From assembly GCF_013408655.1 (NCBI RefSeq), contig NZ_JACCBP010000001.1:3286001-3350000 (forward strand): 64,000 nt of DNA. Direction: 5' to 3'. The DNA comes from Pigmentiphaga litoralis (GTDB lineage: Bacteria; Pseudomonadota; Gammaproteobacteria; Burkholderiales; Burkholderiaceae_B). The notes below the pieces were generated by a model, which saw nothing but the letters and a program-made list of their open reading frames with translations, was not told the origin of the DNA and did no database searches. Of the stretch, positions 16,698 through 24,967 are shown piece after piece. The first letter of the stretch is position 1. Each line of letters opens with the position of its first letter. The position numbers and the translations under genes were made by a program.

Positions 16698-18091
16698 GGC
16701 GTGACGCCTTCAGCGCTCAAGGCCACACCCGCACTGCGTGCGCCCGCCATCATCAGGCGGTGCCACGCCCGGTACGACGCCAGATAGCACATCTCTTGCT
16801 GGACAACAAAGTTGCTCTCCACGCTGAAGTCCGGAGTGATACCCAGCGTCTCAGCCGTGGGGTTTGCGCCGCGCTGGAACAGCCCGCGTCCGCGCTCGTT
16901 GCCCTGGGTGTAATCGAACAGGCCAGGCGTGGCGCCACTGCCGCCCGCCTGATATCCGTCCTGGCAGTCCTCGTAGATCACCGTGTCGTCAGGGGTCGCG
17001 AAACCGGACGGATTGAAGAAGTCTTCAAACTGACGCAGGCGCCACGCGCGCCGCTCGGGCGACTCGCCAATGGGCGCGAGGCAATAGACGCGCATCTCGG
17101 TTTCGTTGGCCGACAAGGGGCGGAACGTGCGGATCAACAGCGACGTCGAATCGGCGATCTGCATGTTCGGGAAGATCACGCAGTTCTTCAGGTTCAGCAT
17201 CCAGTGCGCCTTGGTCTCGCCCACGCGTTCGCGAATCTCGTCGATCACCGGCCAGATCGGCCGCTTTTCCTTTTCCGGCTGATTCAGCCAGTTCAGCGAG
17301 TGCCCATGCGCAAACAGGAAGGTGCCGCCCTGCTGGGCATTACGCTTTTCCCAATCGAATTGTTTGGCATCCTGATTGCCCCCGCCGTCGCGCCGCTTGG
17401 CCTGCACATCCAGAAAGCTGGAATGCGTCGACGTCAGGTGGTAGTTGTCCATCCCGTTGTCCATCTGCAATTTCCAGTTGCCCCGGTACGAATACACCGC
17501 CCGCCCCGGCACGAACTCCATACCCTCGGGTCCCTGGTCCATGTAGCAATCAATGAAGAATTTCATGTCGCCCAGAAAAGCGTCGAGCGGCGGCACGTCC
17601 TTGATCAGACAGGCAAAGATCAGGCCCTTGTACGACTCCAGCCGCGCGATCGGCAACAGGTCATGGTTGGTGGCGTCGAAGGCAGGGCCGTAATTTCCGG
17701 CAGCTTCATCCTTGATGTGGAAGTTCTTGCCCTGGCAGTCGTAGGCCCAGCCGTGATACGGACAGGTCAGGTACTTCTGGCGGCCCTGCTCCTGCACGAC
17801 GATCTTTGCGCCCTTGTGCCGACAGGCGTTCAGAAAGCCGTGCAGCTGGCCGTCTTCACCGCGGGTGATGATGACGGGCACCCGCCCGATCTGCGTCGTC
17901 AGGAACGCGTTCCTTGCCGGCAGTTGCGACGCCAGCCCGATGAACGACCAGGTGCGCTCGAAGATATACCGCTGTTCCAGTTCGAAGATTTCGGGGTCGG
18001 TGTACACGTCACGATGCACACGGAACACGGCGTCGTCGGGCCGGTCATCGATACAGCGCTTCAACCGCTCGTAGGTGTCTGCCGAAATCAT
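16694..18091 (-). CDS. Aromatic-ring-hydroxylating dioxygenase alpha (large) subunit
   Basis: The protein is 465 residues from the ATG at 18091, which has GGAG seven bases upstream; a TTG at 18112 in the same frame is less likely. The Rieske 2Fe-2S ligands are C90 and H92 (NACRHKGAK) and C110 and H113 (YLTCPYHGWAYDC). The mononuclear iron segment DNGMDNYHLTSTH supplies D215, H218 and H223, so the catalytic centre looks intact. Length and motifs fit the benzoate/anthranilate-type two-component oxygenases, which make cis-diols or catechols from aromatic acids. Its LysR regulator lies immediately upstream. Confidence 0.93.
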   Translation of the reverse strand: MISADTYERLKRCIDDRPDDAVFRVHRDVYTDPEIFELEQRYIFERTWSFIGLASQLPARNAFLTTQIGRVPVIITRGEDGQLHGFLNACRHKGAKIVVQEQGRQKYLTCPYHGWAYDCQGKNFHIKDEAAGNYGPAFDATNHDLLPIARLESYKGLIFACLIKDVPPLDAFLGDMKFFIDCYMDQGPEGMEFVPGRAVYSYRGNWKLQMDNGMDNYHLTSTHSSFLDVQAKRRDGGGNQDAKQFDWEKRNAQQGGTFLFAHGHSLNWLNQPEKEKRPIWPVIDEIRERVGETKAHWMLNLKNCVIFPNMQIADSTSLLIRTFRPLSANETEMRVYCLAPIGESPERRAWRLRQFEDFFNPSGFATPDDTVIYEDCQDGYQAGGSGATPGLFDYTQGNERGRGLFQRGANPTAETLGITPDFSVESNFVVQQEMCYLASYRAWHRLMMAGARSAGVALSAEGVTP

Positions 18092-18141
18092 CGCGCGCTC
18101 CAGACGGGTCAACGCAAATCGTAGCGTCGCACTGCGCGCCA

Positions 18142-18166
18142 GGCGAATGAGAAAAACTCATTCGCC
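18142..18166. promoter_or_regulatory. Perfect 10-5-10 inverted repeat, candidate LysR operator
   Basis: GGCGAATGAG at 18142-18151 and CTCATTCGCC at 18157-18166 are perfect inverted repeats around AAAAA. The inner part has the T-N11-A form of LysR-type boxes. It sits 51 bases upstream of the dioxygenase alpha start and 28 bases beyond the LysR stop. It could instead act as a terminator for the LysR transcript, although no T run follows. Confidence 0.5.
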
Positions 18167-18193
18167 ACATGACTGGATGAGGGGTGTGGTCCG

Positions 18194-19201
18194 CTATGTC
18201 GCCCGCGTGGTGGCCGGGGCGGGAGCCCGTGTTGCCCACCGGGTCCGATCAGCCAACCGCGTCGCGTCCGCTTCCGCATGCAACCATCGCTTGAACGCCA
18301 TGACCGCCGGCCGGCGGTTCGCGGCCTTGCTGCTGATCAACTGATAACCCGACGCCAGGGGAATCGTCAGATCGAACGGCGCCACCAGCTTGCCCGCCTC
18401 CAGTTCCGCTGCGGCCAGCACCGGAAAGCACATCACGATGCCCATGTTGTCCACAGCGGCCTCGATGGCCAACGACGCCTGCGTAAACCGCAGCCCGTGA
18501 TCCGTGCGGATATGCCCCGCGCCCGCGGCATCCAGCCACAACTGCCACAGCGAACGTTCGCCATAAATGGCGTCGCGATCGCAATGCAGGGGCGTGAAGG
18601 CATCGAGCTGGTCCGGCGACGTCAGCGGCGGATGGCGCGCCAGCAAGGCCGGACTGCACAGCGGCGTCACCGCCGCATCCAGCAGCCGCTCGGTCAGCAA
18701 CCCCGGCACGTTGCCCGCGCCGTAGATCAGGGTGATATCGGCCTGGTCGCCGCCCGCGTCGGGCAGTCCGGACCGCGCATCACCCGGGCGCAATTCCATG
18801 AACAGCCGGGCATACGTATCGACATACACATCCACCCCGGGGTGGCCAACAATGAAGCGGTGCAGCCGCGGCATCAGCCAGCGCATCGAAAACGACGGCG
18901 ACGTCCGGACGGTAATCACCTCGCTTTGCGGATGCAGCTTCAGCTGCTCCACAAAGTCGCGCACGTTATCCAGGCCGCGCTGCAAGGTCGGCAGGCAGGC
19001 CCGCGCCGCCGGCGTCAGCTCGACACCATGCGCGTCGCGCACGAACAGCGACATGCCCAGCACATCTTCCAGTTGCGTGACCCGATGGCTGACGGCCGTG
19101 GGCGTCACATGCAGTTCCTCCGCCGCCTTCTTGAAGCTCCTGAGGCGGGCAGCGGCTTCGAACACTTTGAGCGCATTGAGCGGCGGCGTGCGAGCGTCCA
19201 T
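18194..19201 (-). CDS. LysR-family regulator of the GcvA type
   Basis: The 335-residue protein starts MDARTPPLNALKVFEAAARL; the ATG at 19201 is preceded by AGGAA. The winged HTH (SFKKAAEELHVTPTAVSHRV, then TQLEDVLGMSLFVRD) is of the GcvA/AmpR subtype. The C-terminal LysR substrate domain follows and ends in an Ala/Arg/Thr-rich tail (TRWATRAPAPATTRAT). It is encoded directly upstream of the ring-hydroxylating dioxygenase on the same strand and probably activates it through the dyad at 18142-18166. Confidence 0.9.
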   Translation of the reverse strand: MDARTPPLNALKVFEAAARLRSFKKAAEELHVTPTAVSHRVTQLEDVLGMSLFVRDAHGVELTPAARACLPTLQRGLDNVRDFVEQLKLHPQSEVITVRTSPSFSMRWLMPRLHRFIVGHPGVDVYVDTYARLFMELRPGDARSGLPDAGGDQADITLIYGAGNVPGLLTERLLDAAVTPLCSPALLARHPPLTSPDQLDAFTPLHCDRDAIYGERSLWQLWLDAAGAGHIRTDHGLRFTQASLAIEAAVDNMGIVMCFPVLAAAELEAGKLVAPFDLTIPLASGYQLISSKAANRRPAVMAFKRWLHAEADATRLADRTRWATRAPAPATTRAT

Positions 19202-19261
19202 GGCGGCGGGTTCCTGCGTTGTCTGATCGAAAACCGAACACTGCAAGGACCGCAGTCCAAG

Positions 19262-19288
19262 GCGCGACACCGGGATCCGGTATCGCGC
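19262..19288. terminator. Intergenic hairpin between a Bug gene and the LysR gene
   Basis: GCGCGA (19262-19267) and ACCGG (19269-19273) pair with CCGGT (19277-19281) and TCGCGC (19283-19288) around a three-base loop, with one mismatch. On the minus strand a run of eight T lies before this hairpin rather than after it, so classic termination of the Bug transcript is uncertain. Confidence 0.4.
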
Positions 19289-19368
19289 TGGACCATTCTA
19301 CGTAGCGGGATGCCATCGACACAGAAAAAAAATGGCCTGGACGTCACGGCGCTCGCATACACGCTCGG

Positions 19369-20343
19369 TCACACGGCCTTGATGCCCGTTTTGGCCAATG
19401 CCCTTTCCCAAAAACCCTTGTCCTTTTGCATGCTGCGCGCGAACTCCTGCTGCGTCATCAGCTTGACCTCGACAGACCGAGTCTCCAGCGCGCGTTGCAG
19501 TTCCGGATGGCTGATGGAACGGTTCCAGGCATCCACCAGCTTGGCCGTTTGCGGCTCCGGCAGGCCGGCAGGCGCGACCAGCCCCGACCATCCGACGACC
19601 TCCATGTCTTGCACGCCGAGTTCGCCGAAGGTTGGAACGTCGGGAAATAGTTTCATTCGAGTCGTGCCTGTCACTGCAAGCGGCTTCAAGCGACCGGTCC
19701 GCAGCAGGTCTTCGGCCCCGGTCACGGTCTGCAGCGTCATGTCCACTTCGCCCGAAAACACGGCATTGATGGCGGGGCCCTGCCCGTTGTAAGGCACGTG
19801 CACAATCTGCAGGTTCTGCGTCGCCTTCAGGTATTCCATCAACACATGCGACGACGCGCCGATCCCGCCAGAACTATAGGTGTACCGCTCCGGCTCCTTG
19901 GAAATGAGCGACCTGACGTCGGCAAGTGTGGTGGCGGCAATTCGCGTGGGATTCACGAACAGCACGAAGGCCTGTGACCCAAGATGCCCGATCGGGCGAA
20001 AGCTTTTGACGGCGTCAAAACCGCTGGGGCGGATCACGGTGTTGATGAACAGACCGCCACCGACAAGGCCCAGCGTATAGCCATCGGCAGGCGCCTTGGC
20101 CAGACGGGAATAGCCGATGTTGCCGCCCGCGCCGGGCACATTCTTGACGACCACGCTTTGTCCGAGCTCCTTGCTCAGCGTATCGGCGGACAGGCGGCCG
20201 ATCACGTCAACCAGCCCGCCGGGCGCAAACGGAACCACCAGTTCGATCGGCCGGGTGAAGAGGCTTTGCGCGCGGAGCGGCCCCGACGCGGCCAGTGCGG
20301 CGAGCGCCAGACAGAAGTGGCGACGGTGAGCGTGATGCGTCAT
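19369..20343 (-). CDS. Bug-family tripartite tricarboxylate transporter substrate-binding protein
   Basis: The 324-residue protein begins MTHHAHRRHFCLALAALAAS and has a signal peptide ending near PLRAQS. Bug motifs are RPIELVVPFAPGGLVDVIG, KNVPGAGGNIGYSRLAK, ADGYTLGLVGGG and HVPYNGQGPAINAV. The start at 20343 was chosen for the signal peptide; an upstream extension to 20454 would translate the heptanucleotide repeat. It lies between a TauD-type dioxygenase gene and the LysR gene on the same strand. Confidence 0.92.
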   Translation of the reverse strand: MTHHAHRRHFCLALAALAASGPLRAQSLFTRPIELVVPFAPGGLVDVIGRLSADTLSKELGQSVVVKNVPGAGGNIGYSRLAKAPADGYTLGLVGGGLFINTVIRPSGFDAVKSFRPIGHLGSQAFVLFVNPTRIAATTLADVRSLISKEPERYTYSSGGIGASSHVLMEYLKATQNLQIVHVPYNGQGPAINAVFSGEVDMTLQTVTGAEDLLRTGRLKPLAVTGTTRMKLFPDVPTFGELGVQDMEVVGWSGLVAPAGLPEPQTAKLVDAWNRSISHPELQRALETRSVEVKLMTQQEFARSMQKDKGFWERALAKTGIKAV

Positions 20344-20394
20344 GAGGCAGCCTTGAAAAGAGTGGGAAATGACGGAAGTCGGAATGGCGAACCC

Positions 20395-20421
20395 GGCATG
20401 GGGCATGGGGCATGGGGCATG
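20395..20421 (+). repeat. Heptanucleotide tandem repeat (GGGCATG)
   Basis: Three perfect units at 20401-20407, 20408-20414 and 20415-20421 follow an incomplete unit at 20395-20400. The array lies 52 bases upstream of the Bug start codon (minus strand) and 37 bases past the dioxygenase stop. Seven-base units change spacing or frame when copy number varies. Confidence 0.9.
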
Positions 20422-20457
20422 GTTACGCGTCAGCCCCCTTGGGCCGTGCGCCATGGA

Positions 20458-21576
20458 TCATGCGGCTGACGTTTGACCGCGTCGCTGGATCGCCAGCGCC
20501 TGCAATCGCTGCATGTACGTCGATGGCAACTCCATGCCGGGCTGACGCCGTTGTCCCCACTTTTCGTGGTCTTCGGCCGTGTGGAACACCTGCGCTTCGG
20601 GCAAGGGCGGCCACTCTGGCACTGCCAGCCATAGGCGTAGCAAATGGCGGCGCTCGGCCACCTCGTCGGCATCCTCATAATCCGTGCGCCCATGCAGCAC
20701 CAGCCGATTGTTCAGGAACTGGATGTCCCCTTCTGCGAAATCCATGTCCACATAAAAATCCGGGGACTCGGCCAGCCGTTCGACGCACGTGATCGCTTCC
20801 AGCTCGTCATCCGTCAAGGTGGCGTCCCCTCGTGCCGCGGCGCTCCGGGCATAGCCGCCAAGGAAATAACAGGCCACGGAGGCTGCTGCGTGCCCCTGCC
20901 GGGTAAACACCGGCACCCGTTGCCGGCTAAGGACGCGCCCGGAGCCGAACTGCGCATCCAGATCCATGCGCCGATAGAAGAACCCTCGGTAGAGCGTGTC
21001 CAGCACGTCGGGGCGCGTCGCGAGCAAGGCGTCGTGCAAGGCCACCGCACTGGCGATCCGGCTGGCGCCGCCCGACCTTGCCCTGCGTAAACACATCAGG
21101 CCCACCACGTCGCAGGAATCGGTGTGCATCCCCATGTGGCCTCCGGTGTGATACCCGCGCGACTTGTCCTGCAAGTCGGTCTGATCGATCACATGGCCCA
21201 GACGCTCCCCCTGGTAGGACTGCACCATCGACCGCCCGAGATAGGCCCCCAACCCGAAATAGATCCGCGCCATATCGTCCGCCGAATAACGGTGCCGCGG
21301 AAGCCCTCGGAGCATGACGAAGCCGCGCCCCGATCTCAGGTTGTCCTTGACGCGCGCAAGCAGGTCGGCCGTAACGGTCAATGGAAAACTGCTGCGCGTG
21401 ATGTCTGTCAGGTCCAGGTCACCCAGCGCCTTCAGATGGGTCAAGGCGCGATCAATCTCATCAAGTTCCGGCGGCGACAGCACGTGAAGGCACTCCGTCT
21501 TCCAGTCGACCGAATGGCTGCGCCACGCAGCGGGACCACCGACAGGAGTGTGCGAAGGAAGCGATAGGTTGGACAT
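20458..21576 (-). CDS. TauD/TfdA-family Fe(II)/2-oxoglutarate dioxygenase
   Basis: The 372-residue enzyme has the facial triad His151 and Asp153 (HMGMHTDSCDVVGLMCLR) and the distal His295 (NNRLVLHGRTDYED), followed by the 2-oxoglutarate-binding arginine in ERRHLLRLWL (about R310). Such enzymes hydroxylate a C-H bond using oxygen and 2-oxoglutarate, often releasing sulfite, an alcohol or a phenol from sulfonates or aryl ethers. The divergent LysR gene is its likely regulator, and the next gene on its strand encodes a Bug protein. The substrate is not identifiable. All metal ligands are present. Confidence 0.9.
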   Translation of the reverse strand: MSNLSLPSHTPVGGPAAWRSHSVDWKTECLHVLSPPELDEIDRALTHLKALGDLDLTDITRSSFPLTVTADLLARVKDNLRSGRGFVMLRGLPRHRYSADDMARIYFGLGAYLGRSMVQSYQGERLGHVIDQTDLQDKSRGYHTGGHMGMHTDSCDVVGLMCLRRARSGGASRIASAVALHDALLATRPDVLDTLYRGFFYRRMDLDAQFGSGRVLSRQRVPVFTRQGHAAASVACYFLGGYARSAAARGDATLTDDELEAITCVERLAESPDFYVDMDFAEGDIQFLNNRLVLHGRTDYEDADEVAERRHLLRLWLAVPEWPPLPEAQVFHTAEDHEKWGQRRQPGMELPSTYMQRLQALAIQRRGQTSAA

Positions 21577-21697
21577 TGCCGTCAGGGATCGATGTGGATG
21601 ACGGAATGATTTTGGAAGGCGCAGCCTGATCTATCCAATACTATTTTCGGCATGCCCTGATACCATCGACGCAACTCTGGTCAGGACGGACGACAGC

Positions 21698-22621
21698 ATG
21701 GACTTACGGCAATTGAAGCAGTTCACGGTATTGGCCGAAGAGCTCAACTTTCGCCGCGCGGCGACTCGCCTGCACATGACGCAGCCGCCGCTCAGCGCCG
21801 CCATTCAGCGCCTTGAGGAAAGTGTGGGGGTCCTGCTATTTGATCGCGATCGCAGCAAGGTGCGCCTGACCGCCGCAGGCACGGCCTTTCTTCGTGAAGT
21901 TCGCCAGTTGCTTGCGCAGGCAGAGGCCGCGGTTGCCACGGCGCGATCCGCCGAGCAAGGCGTGACCGATGCACTAGGGATTGCCGCCGTCGACAGTGTC
22001 GCGTTCGAGTTGCTGCCCGGCATCCTGCAGACCTTCTGCGCAGCGTTTCCTTCCGCGCAAATCTCGTTGCAGATGGCATCCACCGAAAACGCGATTGCAG
22101 CCCTGCACAAAGGGACGCTGGACGTGGCGATCATCGTTCCGTCGGCGAATCCGGCCGGCGGACTCACGATCACGGCGCTGACAGAAGAACGCTTTTGCCT
22201 GGCGGTTGCGGCTCACCATCGGCTCAGTCACCGGCGCACCGTCCGACTGTCCGAACTGGCCGATGATCAGTTCGTGTCGCTGTATCCGTTTTCATCCGGA
22301 CCAGGCTATTCGGTCGCGTTGCTCCAGGCTTTTCACGACGCCAAGATCTATCCGCGCATCGCACCAGGCGATTCGCGAACCTTGGCAAACCTTGTGCTGG
22401 TCAGTGCGGGGGTCAGCGTGGCCCTGGTACCGCGGCCGGTGCGTCACCTCCAGGTCGCGGGCGTCACGTTTCTGGACGTGGTGTCCGAAGCCCGCAAGCC
22501 GCTGCGCTACCCGCTGGCCCTGGCCAAGGCGTCAGGCAATGACTCGCCGTTGGTGAAGGTCTTTGAGGATATGGCGCGGGAGGCGGTGGCGGGAAAACGC
22601 AAGCGCCCCACGCGGGCTTAG
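21698..22621 (+). CDS. LysR-family transcriptional regulator
   Basis: The 307-residue regulator starts MDLRQLKQFTVLAEELNFRR. The HTH is ATRLHMTQPPLSAAIQRLEE followed by GVLLFDRDRSKVRLTAAG, and a periplasmic-binding-fold effector domain follows (about residues 90-295). It is divergent from the TauD-type dioxygenase gene with a 121-base promoter region between them, the standard arrangement for autorepression plus activation of the target. Its stop overlaps the convergent DUF3297 gene stop. Confidence 0.9.
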   Translation: MDLRQLKQFTVLAEELNFRRAATRLHMTQPPLSAAIQRLEESVGVLLFDRDRSKVRLTAAGTAFLREVRQLLAQAEAAVATARSAEQGVTDALGIAAVDSVAFELLPGILQTFCAAFPSAQISLQMASTENAIAALHKGTLDVAIIVPSANPAGGLTITALTEERFCLAVAAHHRLSHRRTVRLSELADDQFVSLYPFSSGPGYSVALLQAFHDAKIYPRIAPGDSRTLANLVLVSAGVSVALVPRPVRHLQVAGVTFLDVVSEARKPLRYPLALAKASGNDSPLVKVFEDMAREAVAGKRKRPTRA

Positions 22622-22908
22622 CGGTAGAACGCTTCGACCTTGCCCTTCAGCTTGATCAGCAGCGGCTGGCCCCGACGGTCCTTGGCCTTGGGCGATCGCA
22701 CGCGGATCCAGCGTTCGCTGATGCAGTACTCCTCGACGTCGGTACGTTCCACGTCGTTGAAACGAATGCCGATGTCGCGTTCGAACGCGGCGGCCACGTG
22801 ATGCGGGCTGCGCGGGTCGATCGAAAGGTGATCAGGCAACGGGGGCAGCGTGTCGGTGTTGGGGGCGGCGTTGGGGGTAGTGTCGGTAGTGTCGGTCATG
22901 TCACTCAT
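22618..22908 (-). CDS. DUF3297-family small protein
   Basis: The 96-residue protein has the DUF3297 core LPPLPDHLSIDPRSPHHVAA, IGIRFNDVERTDVEEYCISE, WIRVRSPKAKDRRGQPLLIK and LKGKVEAFYR. The function of the family is unknown. The N-terminal 20 residues are a low-complexity Thr/Asp/Asn/Pro stretch encoded by GTGTCGGTA-like repeats. The stop overlaps the end of the convergent LysR gene, so the transcripts overlap there. Confidence 0.88.
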   Translation of the reverse strand: MSDMTDTTDTTPNAAPNTDTLPPLPDHLSIDPRSPHHVAAAFERDIGIRFNDVERTDVEEYCISERWIRVRSPKAKDRRGQPLLIKLKGKVEAFYR

Positions 22909-23117
22909 GTCGATGCGAAGAAAGAAGCGAGCGCCAGTTTACCGGCTGGCGGCGCGGCGGATGATGATGGCGCGGGAGCCCATGGCCGATGGTTCGCCGA
23001 GAGAGGCAGATCAGCACTCGGATTCGAGGCAACGTACCCCTCCCCTCGGTTACGATTGGTTGCATCGAGATTTCGTCGCGCACATTGGCGTGCCGAAGGG
23101 ACTGAAGGATTCTGCTT

Positions 23118-24248
23118 ATGACCATTTCCGGACTGAAGTACTGCCTTGCCGTTGTGTCGATCACCATCGCCCTGCTCCCATCGGCCGCATCCGCATTCCA
23201 GGTTCTGCCTCGTCTGAGCGACGTGGACCGCAGGCTGACAGGCCTGGGCGGGAACCGCCTGGTGGATGGCATTGGTCAATGGATCGTAGGCAACGCGCTT
23301 CCCATGATCAAAAGTCCAGTCCACGAAGCGATCACGTTGAACGCGCTCGATTGCGTGGTGCAACCGGGATCGGAATCGTTATGCCTGACGGAATCCGCAA
23401 TACGCGCCAACCAGATCTTGCTATACGGTGTGCGGTGGCCGGACGATCCGCCGTTCGCGCTGAACCGCGCATCTCCTCCCCGTATTGCTGACTGCAATCC
23501 AGCGGTGACCTTGCGCTCCACCGCGCAGCCTAAGTGCTGGAAGGCACTGTTCTCTGACGCCGAGCGGACCGCCAAAGCGCGCACGGCAAGTCAACCTGGT
23601 GAGCCGGCGTTTGGTCCCGGCGATTACCTGCTGTATCGCTCGCATTTTGGTGACCTGCAATTCTTTCATTCCATGGCGGCGTATGACGGCGAATTGGCTG
23701 CGGCGACGCAGCGGCGAATGAAGATGTGGGCCCAATTTCTTTGGGGCATCGCGATCAAGACTGTTCCGAGCACTGACTTTATCCGCGACCTTGGCGTGGA
23801 CCAACTGGAGTTCTATTTCCCCGGCGACATGACAGCGATGAACCTGTTCGCCACCGGCATCATCGAAGTGCGAAAGGATCTGGATAAGGTTGCGCTAGGG
23901 GCACTGCTGCACATGCTGCAAGACAGCTTCTCGCAGGCGCATGCTGGTCGCGAGCCAGAAAGCGGTGCGTCGTGCGCCACGATTCCTCGATTTGCACAGC
24001 CCGGCAGGATCCGCCAGTTCTACAGCTACGCGGGGCAAGTGGGCACGTTGCACGATCATGAAGATACCTTCGATGCACTGGGCCTGCAGACGCTGCAGGT
24101 CAGCCCCAGTGTTGTGGACGCAAGCCGCGCCTTCCTGACGTTGTGGCAAGACAATGCCCCCTGGACCGAAGCAGAAAAATACTTTGACTGCGCGTTTGCG
24201 CTATCTGCGCCCAGCGCTACGGCGGGACCGGGACCCTTTTCTTATTGA
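23118..24248 (+). CDS. Exported protein with a phospholipase-C/P1-nuclease-like zinc site
   Basis: The 376-residue protein has a clear signal peptide (about residues 1-26, ending PSAASAF). Its histidines follow the order seen in trinuclear zinc phospholipase C and S1/P1 nucleases: HE at 69-70 (SPVHEAITLNAL), an acidic pair in GVRWPDDPP, H184 (QFFHSM), then H265, D269 and H275 with H-x3-D-x5-H spacing (LLHMLQDSFSQAHAG), and a late HDHED at 312-316. I infer a secreted zinc-dependent phosphodiesterase or lipase; the exact family is not certain. Several cysteines suggest disulfides in the periplasm. It appears monocistronic, with AAGGA upstream of the ATG. Confidence 0.7.
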   Translation: MTISGLKYCLAVVSITIALLPSAASAFQVLPRLSDVDRRLTGLGGNRLVDGIGQWIVGNALPMIKSPVHEAITLNALDCVVQPGSESLCLTESAIRANQILLYGVRWPDDPPFALNRASPPRIADCNPAVTLRSTAQPKCWKALFSDAERTAKARTASQPGEPAFGPGDYLLYRSHFGDLQFFHSMAAYDGELAAATQRRMKMWAQFLWGIAIKTVPSTDFIRDLGVDQLEFYFPGDMTAMNLFATGIIEVRKDLDKVALGALLHMLQDSFSQAHAGREPESGASCATIPRFAQPGRIRQFYSYAGQVGTLHDHEDTFDALGLQTLQVSPSVVDASRAFLTLWQDNAPWTEAEKYFDCAFALSAPSATAGPGPFSY

Positions 24249-24294
24249 TGTGCACCAGCAGCAGGCCGACCAACTCAACAATATTCCTGCTAAT

Positions 24295-24321
24295 ATTCAT
24301 GAAATACTGAAATTTGGAAAA
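24295..24321. promoter_or_regulatory. Candidate operator before the GbsR-type regulator gene
   Basis: The dyad TTCA (24296-24299), N8, TGAA (24308-24311) continues into a segment that gives TACTGAAATTTGGAAAA at 24305-24321, directly before the regulator start. The same sequence with one mismatch recurs before cydD, which suggests autoregulation together with control of the cyd operon. Confidence 0.55.
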
Positions 24322-24323
24322 AA

Positions 24324-24878
24324 ATGTCACCCGTCGTCGAATCCTTCGTGGCGCATTTTGGGGAGATGGGCAGCCGATGGGGCATCAACCGCACTGTCGG
24401 TCAGGTGTACGCACTGCTATTCGTGTCCCCGCAGCCCTTGAATGCCGACGAGATTGGCGAGACGCTGGGAATATCCCGCTCCAACACCAGCATCAGCATC
24501 AAGGAACTGGAAGCGTGGCAACTGGTCCGGTTGACGCGCACCCCAGGGGACCGGCGCGAATACTACAGCACGCTTGGTAGCGTATGGGACATCTTCAAGG
24601 CGGTTGCTGCCGAGAGGCGCCGCCGAGAAGTCGAGCCGACGCTAACCATGTTGCGGCAGTCGCTGCTCGATCCGGGCGCGAACGCGGCCGACCGCTACGC
24701 CCTCGAGCGCATGCGCGAGATGTACGACCTGGCCGAGATGTCGAACAACTGGTTCGAAGAACTGCAGGACCTTTCACCGGAATCCCTGCTGCAGCTAATG
24801 AGCCTGGGCCGCAAAGTCCAGAAGCTGCTCGCTGTGAAGGACCGGGCCACCGCGCCGCTTAGAAAAAAGCCCCGCTGA
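24324..24878 (+). CDS. GbsR/MarR-family winged-helix regulator
   Basis: The 184-residue protein begins VVESFVAHFGEMGSRWGINR, the typical GbsR start, then has the HTH LNADEIGETLGISRSNTSIS and the wing LVRLTRTPGDRREYYST. The C-terminal half is helical and would form the dimer interface. It lies 81 bases upstream of cydD in the same direction. With the repeated dyads before both genes, it is the likely local regulator of the bd oxidase locus; the signal sensed is unknown. Confidence 0.88.
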   Translation: MSPVVESFVAHFGEMGSRWGINRTVGQVYALLFVSPQPLNADEIGETLGISRSNTSISIKELEAWQLVRLTRTPGDRREYYSTLGSVWDIFKAVAAERRRREVEPTLTMLRQSLLDPGANAADRYALERMREMYDLAEMSNNWFEELQDLSPESLLQLMSLGRKVQKLLAVKDRATAPLRKKPR

Positions 24879-24941
24879 AGCCTTTTCAGCACAAACCCCG
24901 ATCGTAAGGCGCGAACTCAACGCCTAACTACGACTTAAATT

Positions 24942-24967
24942 TTCACTAGTTACTGAAATATGGAAAA
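24942..24967. promoter_or_regulatory. Candidate operator overlapping the cydD start
   Basis: TTCA (24942-24945), N8, TGAA (24954-24957) sits in an 18-base imperfect palindrome (TTTCACTAGTTACTGAAA). The following TACTGAAATATGGAAAA (24951-24967) matches 16 of 17 bases of the site before the regulator gene, with the same dyad spacing. It covers the ATG at 24960, so binding would block initiation of the cyd transcript. Confidence 0.55.

Noticed and set aside
16550..18124. 524-codon plus-strand frame
   Set aside because: Antisense to the Rieske oxygenase alpha subunit, which has intact metal ligands.
19322..19330. Run of eight A on the plus strand (T on the minus strand) downstream of a Bug gene
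   Set aside because: No stable hairpin precedes it in the minus direction, so it was not called as a terminator.
18278..19792. 504-codon plus-strand frame
   Set aside because: Antisense to the LysR and Bug genes, Arg/Gln-rich and without motifs.
22932..22951. Six-base stem CGCCAG/CTGGCG upstream of the DUF3297 gene
   Set aside because: Too short and common in GC-rich DNA to support a function.
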